From NCBI GenBank assembly GCA_001275005.1, contig JWZX01000970.1:1-23973 (forward strand): a stretch of DNA of 23,973 bases, given 5' to 3'. The stretch is from Chrysochromulina tobinii (lineage: Eukaryota; Haptophyta; Prymnesiales; Chrysochromulinaceae). Under the pieces are notes generated by a model. It saw only the letters and a program-made list of their open reading frames with translations, had not been told where the DNA came from and did no database searches. Shown here piece by piece: positions 17,451 through 23,973 of this stretch. Position numbers and translations under genes: made by a program. The stretch's first letter is position 1; the number at the start of each line of letters is the position of its first letter.

Positions 17451-18056
17451 AACAAAGACTCACACAGAGGCAGAAAAGGTGGCGAAAAATATTCTCGCAG
17501 GACTCTCGCACGCAGAGTTGCCAGTTGGCCCCGAGGGTTGTACACGGAGGCGGTCAATCCATGCGGAACCCGGTCTTTTCTACTGTTTTCAGCGATGAAA
17601 AGTATCGCGTAGTACTACGGCTACGCTACCGTCGGTATGAGTAACTCAGTATCAACCAATCAAGTAACGTAATCAAGAGAGAAGAGTCGCAACCGAACGG
17701 AGCGGTAACGGTACCCGGGCTCGCCCGCGCGAGATACTTCCGAGACTTCAAGTCTGCCGGAGCAAGCGGCGGACCAGCGGAGGCCGTCCGGACGAGACCG
17801 TCGCGTATGGGCGATCTGTATTATATAAAGTCAAGAGTAAGTGGAAGCGTAAGATCTTAATAACAGTCTTGCTCAGGTGAGTTGTGACCGTCTCGAGCGG
17901 TCGGCGGTGCGTCGTCCGTGTTCCGGCCGAATAGGGATCGGCCACTCCAAGATGTGTCCGAGATGTGGGTCCGAGATGTGTCCGAATAGGGATCGGCCAC
18001 TCCGACACATCGTCGAGCAGCGTCCGTCCGGGACGCACAGTGCTTTGAATCAAGCC
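17451..18056. other. Convergent intergenic region with a 22-bp direct repeat
   Basis: About 600 bp between the protease and SFI1-like 3' ends. A 22-bp sequence (starting CCGAATAGGGATCGGCC) occurs at 17927-17948 and 17982-18003, with GATGTG(T/G)(G)TCCGA repeats between. A TATATAAAG string lies near 17823. Short frames covering it are repeat-derived. No gene is supported. Confidence 0.5.
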
Positions 18057-19958
18057 TCAACTGATGATGGTGATGCGCCTTCGCTGCGGGGTGATTGTGG
18101 GCCGAGGGTCCAGCTCCGATGGTGGGGGCAGCTTAGGTGTGGGGAGCTCAGATGGGAGCATCTGTGGAAGCATCTGTGGGAGGATGGCGTCTGATTGCGT
18201 CTGATTGCGTCTGATAGCCTCACTCATCAGATGGCCTCCCTCATTAAGCATCTGCGGAAGGATGGTGTCTGATTGCGTCTGATTGCGTCTGATAGCCTCA
18301 CTCATCGGATGGCCTCCCTCATCAGGCATCTGTGGAAGGATAGTGACGCGCCTCCTCTGCGACCGAACAGGCATCGAGGGATGAGGGAGCAGCGCCGGCG
18401 GTGGCGGCGGCGCAGGTGGTGGCAGTGCGCCAGCGCTCAACGTGACGGTGCCAACGGTCGTGGCGGGCCGTGGCAGCAGAGCTGGTGACCACGCAGCTGG
18501 TGTCTTCACAGCTGGTGTCTTCACAGCTGGTGTCTTCACAGCTGGTGTCTTCACAGCTGGTGTCTTCACGGCTGGTGTCTTCATGGTCTGCGTCAGCGGT
18601 GGTCCTACCGGTGGAGCGCCGTGTTGGGCATTTGGCGCGCTGACCATGAGCGTACTCAGCGTATCGAGGAGCACATCGCGATCACGCCGCGCCGCATGCT
18701 TCTCACGATCCGCCTGCAGCAAGGCCGCCTGTGTCTTCGCAAGCTCGGCAGATCGGCTAGCGAGCTGGCTCGCGAGATCCTCAAGGCTGGCGAGCTCCGC
18801 AGATCGGCTCGCGAGCACAGCGGTGCGCGCCTCGGCGGCCTCGAGAGTCTCCCGAGATCGGATCTCGGCGCCAATCTCGGCGCCAATCTCGGCGCGCGCC
18901 TCGGCGGCCTCGAGAGTCTCCCGAGCCGATCTCGCGAGCTCGGCGGCCTCGAGTATCTCGGCGTCCATCTCGGCGCCAATCTCTCTCGAATCATGAGCGC
19001 CCTCCCTAAGCTCCTCGCCGATCAACCTGCTCACGACAGCGCTCTCGCGCACGACAGCGCCCTCCCTCAGCTCCTCGCCGAGCAACCTGCGAGCGGCGAT
19101 GGCGAGGCCGTCGGTGGGCAGGGTGCTGCGAGGATGCCGCCGCTCGACGACAGCGCTGCCGCTCGGCGACGTCGGCAGGCTTTCCAAGCTCTCCCGAAGC
19201 TTCATAAAGGGGTGTGCTTTCTCACACCATTGGCTCCATGCAGGGAGGAGTCGGCGCATGTACAGTGCGGCCAATGCGGGTGCGAGGCGCCGCTCCTCAA
19301 GCTTCCGAACTCGAGCGTGCGCGCGTAGCCGACGCAGCGCTCCACGGCAACTGTGGATGCGATATAGGCTAGCGGCGACGTGGCGCTCGATGCCGTTCAG
19401 CAGAACCAGCCGGCACGCCGCTATCCACCTATGGACTGCGCGCTTGCACGCTGCGCACCATCGTAGCCTCTGAGCCTCTTGCGTACTCAATGCGTGCCAA
19501 AGCGCGAGACATCGCAGCGTGGAAAAGCAGCGGCTGACGCGGTGCACGTCCGCCCGTACGACGAGCCGGTCGACAGAGCGAAACGCACGTAGCTTCTGCA
19601 GATTCCTGCGCAGCCACCACTCAGCTGCACTCTCGAGAGCGCTCCGGAGCGCCAGCCGTTTCGAGACGAAGCGTCGCCATTTCGCCCATCGGAGCCGCTC
19701 ATCTGTCAACTGGTCAGAGCTCAGCTTGCGCAGACCAGCGAAATTGCGCTCCTCTGGTGGTGCCGGTCTCGACCATCGCTCCACTCGTCGCTGTGCGAAC
19801 ACCTTCTTGAAGTGCCGTTCTCGGAAGTGCACCGGGCAGAGCAACTCGCCCGTGCTCGTATCGACGCACGCCAGCGCGCGCTCGACTGGCCGCGCACATA
19901 CGGCGCAGGTTCCATCCGCAGGGCGCAGCTCTCTGGCGCTCGAGGGCCACATGAGCAT
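18057..19958 (-). CDS. Zinc-finger plus SFI1-like helical-repeat protein with repeat-rich C-terminus
   Basis: Single minus-strand frame, 633 residues from ATG 19958; the frame continues upstream without an ATG, and Met3 is an alternative start. Residues 18-49 form a probable zinc site of B-box type: Cys18, Cys21, Cys31, Cys41, His44 and His49 in CAVC...ELLCPVHFRERH. Residues about 75-310 are rich in Trp, Leu, Arg and His with short repeated helices (RWAKWRRF, ECLALWHAL-like RCLALWHAL, LLPAWSQWC), resembling SFI1/centrin-binding repeats. Residues about 350-470 are heptad-like, with repeated LLGEELREGA and SRETLEAAEAR, so probably coiled coil. Then come six PAVKT repeats, a proline run and two 26-residue repeats that are antisense copies of the intron motif family. 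A centrosome, basal-body or cytoskeletal scaffold role is an inference from the repeat type. Confidence 0.62.
   Translation of the reverse strand: MLMWPSSARELRPADGTCAVCARPVERALACVDTSTGELLCPVHFRERHFKKVFAQRRVERWSRPAPPEERNFAGLRKLSSDQLTDERLRWAKWRRFVSKRLALRSALESAAEWWLRRNLQKLRAFRSVDRLVVRADVHRVSRCFSTLRCLALWHALSTQEAQRLRWCAACKRAVHRWIAACRLVLLNGIERHVAASLYRIHSCRGALRRLRAHARVRKLEERRLAPALAALYMRRLLPAWSQWCEKAHPFMKLRESLESLPTSPSGSAVVERRHPRSTLPTDGLAIAARRLLGEELREGAVVRESAVVSRLIGEELREGAHDSREIGAEMDAEILEAAELARSARETLEAAEARAEIGAEIGAEIRSRETLEAAEARTAVLASRSAELASLEDLASQLASRSAELAKTQAALLQADREKHAARRDRDVLLDTLSTLMVSAPNAQHGAPPVGPPLTQTMKTPAVKTPAVKTPAVKTPAVKTPAVKTPAAWSPALLPRPATTVGTVTLSAGALPPPAPPPPPALLPHPSMPVRSQRRRVTILPQMPDEGGHPMSEAIRRNQTQSDTILPQMLNEGGHLMSEAIRRNQTQSDAILPQMLPQMLPSELPTPKLPPPSELDPRPTITPQRRRITIIS
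18171..18340 (-). repeat. 78-bp coding repeat, antisense copy of the intron-type motifs
   Basis: Units start at 18171, 18249 and (partial) 18327, so the period is exactly 78 bp or 26 codons. On the minus strand they encode DEGGHPMSEAIRRNQTQSD followed by ILPQM. On the + strand they read GCGTCTGATTGC three times, then GCCTCACTCATCAG and GCCTCCCTCAT(C/T)A. These are the same words found in sense orientation in introns elsewhere in the window, here lying antisense in a coding region. Confidence 0.88.
18494..18583 (-). repeat. 15-bp coding repeat (PAVKT), six units
   Basis: Six units of CAGCTGGTGTCTTCA on the + strand; only the last differs (CGGCTGG). They encode PAVKT repeats in the SFI1-like protein. 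The TP-K pattern might suit proline-directed phosphorylation, which is speculation. Confidence 0.95.
18826..19095 (-). repeat. Imperfect coding duplications in the coiled-coil region
   Basis: The stretch GCGCGCCTCGGCGGCCTCGA occurs near 18826 and 18895. A roughly 33-bp CTCCCT(A/C)AGCTCCTCGCCGA block occurs near 19002 and 19061. GGCGCCAATCTC occurs three times (two adjacent, one further on). They encode ETLEAAEARAEIGAEIGAEI and doubled LIGEELREGA segments. Units keep the frame. Confidence 0.75.
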
Positions 19959-20787
19959 CGTGTTCTGCAATCGTGTTCGATCGCCTTTGTGAACGTGAAC
20001 AGGGTTTGTGAACGTGAACAGGTTTTTGAACGTGAACACGACACACGCGTTGTGTGTGAACAAGAATGTAGACACAACTCGGCCACTAGGAATCCATAGT
20101 AGGAAATCCCTAGTAAGATAGATTATTAAGGAGGCGTGGAGGGCGTAGGTACGTGTAGCCGCCCATGGTCGCCCACCTCGTTAGTTACTTGAACTTGAAC
20201 TTGAAATTGAACTTGAACACTTGAATGGTACGGTCCGGTGAGACAAAAGACAACTTTTCTAAGCACTAAGGAGGGCGTACAGGCCCTTCAGTAGTATACA
20301 TGTAGTATCTTGGGGGGTTGTCGTGTCTTGACTCTTGTTGAGATAGTTCTAGAGAAAGACTACGGGAGTGAAATGGGCGGGAATGGGCGGTTCATATATT
20401 GGCTCTATTGCGTCATGCTAAACGTTGCGTATGCCGTATCGTTAAGTATCGGCCGCCGCACGCGCCGCCGGGGGCGCGTCACCGTCTTATCACCGTCATA
20501 TAACTCGAGCCTGCGCACGACCGTGCAAGCCTGCAACGCGTCCGTCGACGCTCTCGAAGTGTTGCTGTCGGGCACTGACATCGCGAATCTATTTCGCTGA
20601 AGTCTCAGAAGGTCGGGTGTGTGCATTATATAAATCGGTCCCCTTGCATGCTCGTATACATGTAGTACGTCTGTAGCGTCTGGGAGCATCATGGTGAGTA
20701 CGTGAGAGCTCACACAGGACGTATCTGGGTAATATGTACCTCCCACCAATCATCAGTCAGTCCGCGGCGATGGAGTGCAGTAGCTCG
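19959..20787. other. Upstream region of the SFI1-like gene and 3' flank of the bestrophin gene
   Basis: About 830 bp. Three copies of GTGAACGTGAACA-like sequence (19991-20037) and a GAACTTGAACTTGAACTTG repeat (about 20188-20220) lie upstream of the SFI1-like start and could be promoter elements or just simple repeats. A TATATAAAT string lies at about 20634. The longest + strand frame here (ending at 20600; 61 residues from its only ATG) shows nothing recognisable, so I do not call a gene. Confidence 0.45.
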
Positions 20788-21987
20788 CTACGGGCCACGG
20801 GAATGCATGCGGGCACCCGGCGGCGGGGAGCCGGTGCGCACGCGTTCCTCGAGTGCGGCGAGGCGCTGAAGGAGGACCTCAGTGCTCTTGTCCCCGCGAC
20901 CGCCGCCGCCGCTGCCGCTTCGGCCGACGCCGCGGCCGCCTTCGCCGTCGTCGCCGAGGTCTGGCTTCCAACCAGGGGTCATCTCGAGCAGGATCTTCTC
21001 GAGGTCGATCAAGAAGCTCTCGATGGGCAAGTCGTTCGCGTCGTTGCCAAAGGGCCCCTCGATCTCAACAGCCATCTGCTCCACACTCAAGAAGAGGAAG
21101 GCGATCAGGGACGACACCGGCACCGCCAGCCAGCCGAAATCGCCGATGAGCGGGATGCACAACGTAGAGAGCCAGAGGAGCATGAAGGTGCGCAGCGTGG
21201 CAATGTACGAGAATACCATCGGCGTGCGCTTGATCTTGATGCACGCGCCCACCATGTCGTTCATCTCGCGGAGCGCTTCGGAAGTTTCGTCATAGATTGC
21301 GGCGCCCAGCTTCTCAGGTAAGTTCTGGCGCGCCGTGTGCGAGAGGCGGTTGAGCGCCGTGGCTGGCGGGCAGTACGCCGCATTGAGCCTGCGGATATAG
21401 TTCCAGTCCATGCGGGGACCGATCTCCTCGCGCTGCACCGTCGTGTCGCGTAGCCAAGCCTTGAGGCAGAGGACGAACGCCATGAGCTCCATGAGCATCT
21501 GCTCAGTTTGAGCGGCCGTCGGCAGCGCAGGCGCAGTCTGGCAGCCGATCGATACGCAATTATTCAGGATCGTCTGCCACGAGCACCGCGCCTCCCACCA
21601 GCGATTCATCGACGTATCGGTGCGCATGACGACGAGAAATGAGAGCGCGCCGCCCAGGACACCATGCGCGGTCAACGGCATCATGATCAGGTCCACGTGC
21701 TCGGGGTGGAGCGACAGAAGATCGTAGGCCAGCAGGAACGTCGACAGCGAGATGAGGAACCACGGCCAGAACATCATGCCTTTGACGGAGAAGCGGATGG
21801 TGGGCAGCCACAACGTGGGATCGTAGATGTTGAAGCCGTCGAGCGCCTCCTGGTAGTAGGTTGTATCCAGCCATGGCTCCAGGTTCATCTCTGGGGTCTC
21901 GGGGGGCAATTCCTGGTAGGCGTCGGCTGGCGGCGCGTAGTACTGTGGCGGAGCGCCAGCCGCCTGGCCACCCCTCAATCCGTGCAT
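20788..21987 (-). CDS. Bestrophin-like (UPF0187) anion channel
   Basis: Single uninterrupted frame, 399 residues from the first in-frame ATG at 21987; extension to 22134 would need a GTG start. Family motifs seen: FSVKGMMFWPWFLISLSTFLLAYDLL (first membrane helix, residues about 67-92), VVMRTDTSMNRWWEARCSW, the hallmark R-T-(N/D)-x-x-x-x-R-W-W-E segment, and near residues 300-330 the conserved EQMAVEIEGPFG followed by NDLPIESFLIDLE. Hydrophobic helices about 270-305 complete the membrane part. The C-terminal 60 residues are Gly-rich with a short coiled-coil-like LLQRLAALEERV. From family knowledge, bestrophins are pentameric chloride or bicarbonate channels. Algal members sit in the thylakoid or plasma membrane, and some feed bicarbonate to carbonic anhydrase. 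No clear targeting peptide is visible, so location is open. Confidence 0.88.
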   Translation of the reverse strand: MHGLRGGQAAGAPPQYYAPPADAYQELPPETPEMNLEPWLDTTYYQEALDGFNIYDPTLWLPTIRFSVKGMMFWPWFLISLSTFLLAYDLLSLHPEHVDLIMMPLTAHGVLGGALSFLVVMRTDTSMNRWWEARCSWQTILNNCVSIGCQTAPALPTAAQTEQMLMELMAFVLCLKAWLRDTTVQREEIGPRMDWNYIRRLNAAYCPPATALNRLSHTARQNLPEKLGAAIYDETSEALREMNDMVGACIKIKRTPMVFSYIATLRTFMLLWLSTLCIPLIGDFGWLAVPVSSLIAFLFLSVEQMAVEIEGPFGNDANDLPIESFLIDLEKILLEMTPGWKPDLGDDGEGGRGVGRSGSGGGGRGDKSTEVLLQRLAALEERVRTGSPPPGARMHSRGP

Positions 21988-22221
21988 GTTGCAAAAAGCC
22001 AAAATAAATGAGATGCCGTGACGGGAGCCGAGTTTTCCTAATGGAGACGACTGTCCGGATAGGTCCCTGAACTCCAAAATAATCGTAAGTGAACTTGTTT
22101 GGAAGCGTGAATCTAGGTGCCCCACGTTGGACACTAGAGTGTAACGGGAAAAGGGTGATGGTCCGAGTTGACTTGCCTCGTCTTGTGTGACTTTGACGAA
22201 ACAACCGCAATAGGGTAATCA
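21988..22221. promoter_or_regulatory. Divergent promoter region, bestrophin (-) / acyl-CoA oxidase (+)
   Basis: About 230 bp separate the two start codons. The stretch 22005-22220 is AT-richer than either gene. No consensus TATA or other motif stands out. The shared region is the only visible link between the two genes. Confidence 0.5.
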
Positions 22222-23973
22222 ATGCTCTTTCGCGTCATAGGGGGGTCTCGCCTCGCGAGCTCGGCCCGCCCGCTGCTCGCGGCCCGCCCACTGCTGGCTA
22301 CCCGCCCGCTCTCAACACTGCCCCCCAAGCGCAACCAATCTACGGCCATCGTCGACGACGTCGACGAGGAGGCGGAGTGGGACGCTGCCTTCTTGGAAAT
22401 CGCGGACAAAGTGTACGACTCTTCGCGCAACCACCAGGACTCGGCCGCCGGGCTGCGGCAGCTGATCAAGAGCGGCCTACTCAAGCACACCGATCTCCGC
22501 GACCGTCCGGACCGCTTCTTCCGTGCCCACCGCCTCCTCGGCCGCTACGCGGTCGACCACGGCCCCGGCTTTTGGATCCGATTCACCGTGCACTACAATC
22601 TGTGCTTCGGCACCGTGCTGGCCGTGGGCGGGCCCGAGCAAGTCGACAGCATGGCGCGCGTGCAGGAGGACGGCCTCCTCGGCTGCTTTGCGCTCACCGA
22701 AAAGCTCGCGGGCGTCCAGTCGGGCCTGATCGTGCAGACGCGCGCCGAGTACGACAGCAAGACCGACACGTTCGTGCTCAACAACACGGGCAAGACGACC
22801 GGCGCGTACAAGAACTGGATCTCGCAGGGCTTCGTCGCCGACAAGGCCTGCGTGGTCGCCGATCTCACCGTCGGTGGCGAGCGCAAGGGGCCGCACGCCT
22901 TCCTGATGGACCTGCGCCGCAACGGCCAGCTCGTCGAGGGTGTCTCCGTCGGCGACATGGGCATCAAGACGACCGGCAACGACCTCGACAACGCCTGGAT
23001 CGCGCTCGACAACGTGCACGTGCCGCGCACTGCCTTGCTCAACCGGTACGCCGCGGTGGGCGCGGATGGTGCGTACAAGCAGGCGTCGGCCGACATCAAG
23101 CCGTTCGAGATGATCGGCCAAAGACTGTACACGGGTCGCGTGGCGGTGGCCCAAGCGGCCCTCTCATACCGTCGGCGCCTCTTCGAGAAGACGAAGGCGT
23201 ACGCGGACGCGAAGCCGATCCCCGCCTTCGGGCGCGGCACGGCCACCCTCTCGTCCATTCCACAGCTCAGGGCTCTCTTCGCCGAAGCGGAGGTGACAGC
23301 GGCGGCCCTCGAGGAGTATCTGAAGATCTCTGATTGCATCTGATGACATCTGATTGCCTCCCTCATCAGGTGACCGCGGCAGCCCTCGAGGAGTATCTGA
23401 AGATCTCTGATTGCATCTGATGACATCTGATTGCCTCCCTCATCAGGTGACCGCGGCGGCCCTCGAGGAGTATCTGAAGATCTCTGATTGCATCTGATAA
23501 CATGACATCTGATTGCCTCCCTCATCAGGTGACCGCGGCGGCCCTCGAGGAGTATCTGAAGATCTCTGATTGCATCTGATGACATCTGATTGCCTCCCTC
23601 ATCAAGGTGATGGCCCTCGAGGGCGAGCAGCTGCTGCCGGCGCTCCTCGCGCAAGTCGAGGCCACGCTCACAGAGTGCGCGCGTGCCAAGGGGCTGACGC
23701 TACGCCCCCGTCGCGCCGCCGCGGGCACCAACGACAGCGGCACATCCGACAGCGGAATCGCCGTATCGAGCGCCGTTTCGAGCGCCGTTTCGAGCGCCGT
23801 GCGCGCCGTCGTGGTGAGCGCAATTGCCAATGTGCTCAACCACGCCTTCCGACGCCACGTGGCGAGCGTTACGTGGAGCGCGGGCGGATTCGATCGCTTC
23901 AGAGACTCGAGTGGGGGCGGCAATGGGGGCGCGGTGGTGGCAAGGGCGGCAAGGGCGGCAAGGGCGGCGGCGG
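22222..23973 (+). CDS. Acyl-CoA oxidase-like flavoenzyme with a mitochondrial-type presequence (3' end outside window)
   Basis: Exon 1 is 22222-23292, exon 2 runs from 23607 past the window end, phase 0. The first 40 residues are Arg/Ala/Ser-rich without acids (MLFRVIGGSRLASSARPLLA, then a near-repeat of ARPLLA), typical of a mitochondrial presequence. The acyl-CoA oxidase/dehydrogenase fold follows: GCFALTEKLAGVQSG (flavin and substrate region) near residue 154, GAYKNWISQGF, VGDMGIKTTGNDLDNAWI and LDNVHVPRTALLNRYAAV near 250-275, then the helical domain (RVAVAQAALSYRRRLFEKT, SIPQLRALFAEAE). This resembles peroxisomal acyl-CoA oxidases more than dehydrogenases. The expected reaction is FAD-dependent alpha,beta-desaturation of acyl-CoA with transfer to oxygen, in beta-oxidation. 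Splicing continues AEAE-VMALEGEQLLPALL. Exon 2 then turns low-complexity (three AVSS units, Gly-rich). The catalytic base and C-terminal signal cannot be judged. Confidence 0.82.
23293..23606 (+). other. Intron of the acyl-CoA-oxidase-like gene: four tandem units (314 bp)
   Basis: Donor at 23293 (GCGGAG then GTGACAGCGG), acceptor CCTCATCAAG ending at 23606. Units start at 23293, 23370, 23447 and 23529 (77, 77, 82 and 78 bp); the third has a 5-bp AACAT-type insertion and the fourth one extra A. Each unit opens with about 33 bases of exon-like sequence (encoding VTAAALEEYLK) and closes with TCTGATTGCC then CTCATCAG. Exon 2 opens with a shortened version, GTGATGGCCCTCGAGG. Retaining the array gives a stop within 20 codons. 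Confidence 0.88.

Noticed and set aside
17815-17832. TATATAAAG string as a promoter
   Set aside because: It lies between two convergent gene ends with no gene starting nearby, so it is more likely 3' flank sequence.
20310-20600. Possible small + strand gene between the SFI1-like and bestrophin genes
   Set aside because: The upstream part has no ATG start, the 61-residue part from the only ATG has no recognisable feature, and no splice or promoter signal supports it.
22593-23654. Long minus-strand frames opposite the acyl-CoA oxidase gene
   Set aside because: They are shadows of a well-recognised + strand enzyme and its array intron, with no domain of their own.
1-23973. Transposon, integrated virus or biosynthetic gene cluster
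   Set aside because: I found no transposase, integrase, reverse transcriptase, terminal inverted repeats or structural genes. A single adenylation protein with unrelated neighbours does not make a cluster.

Overview
The window looks like nuclear DNA of a GC-rich unicellular eukaryote, most plausibly an alga. A haptophyte or similar lineage is my guess, but no marker gene settles it. The signs of a eukaryote are spliced genes with GT-AG introns, a tyrosine-kinase-like kinase, an SFI1-like repeat protein, a soluble-adenylyl-cyclase-like protein with EF-hands, an AASDH-like adenylation protein, a bestrophin and an N-terminal organelle-targeting presequence. Genes lie on both strands, each with its own spacing, and I see no operon. 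I see no rRNA, tRNA, transposase or viral gene.

Layout. 1-1927 (+): 3' part of a flavin amine-oxidase-type oxidoreductase, four exons. 2362-4551 (+): intronless multipass membrane protein kinase. 11933-5432 (-): a very large cyclase-homology/EF-hand/ankyrin protein, at least four exons, whose catalytic residues look lost. 12264-15918 (+): an adenylation-carrier-ankyrin protein, divergent from the previous gene. 16220-17450 (+): papain-family cysteine protease, two exons. 19958-18057 (-): zinc-finger plus SFI1-like helical-repeat protein. 21987-20788 (-): bestrophin-like anion channel. 22222-23973 (+): acyl-CoA-oxidase-like enzyme, divergent from the bestrophin gene and running off the window. 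The long gene-free stretches are mostly convergent 3' regions or divergent promoter regions.

The most striking signal is how the introns are built. In eight of the nine introns supported by the reading frames, the downstream exon itself begins with GT, and the first 8-36 bases of the intron (or of one of its internal units) repeat the first bases of that exon. Several introns are whole tandem arrays (4 x 70 bp at 15054-15333; 77+77+82+78 bp at 23293-23606; 74+93+55+55 bp at 1396-1672) in which every unit carries its own donor and acceptor. This is what introns born or grown by tandem duplication across an AG|GT site should look like. The intron bodies of different genes also share a motif vocabulary (CTGATTGC, CTGATGACC, CTCATCAG), always in the sense direction. 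One antisense copy of the same vocabulary is translated in frame inside the SFI1-like gene at 18171-18340.

The genes do not form one obvious pathway. Two of them independently carry C-terminal ankyrin repeats after an enzyme-like N-terminal half.
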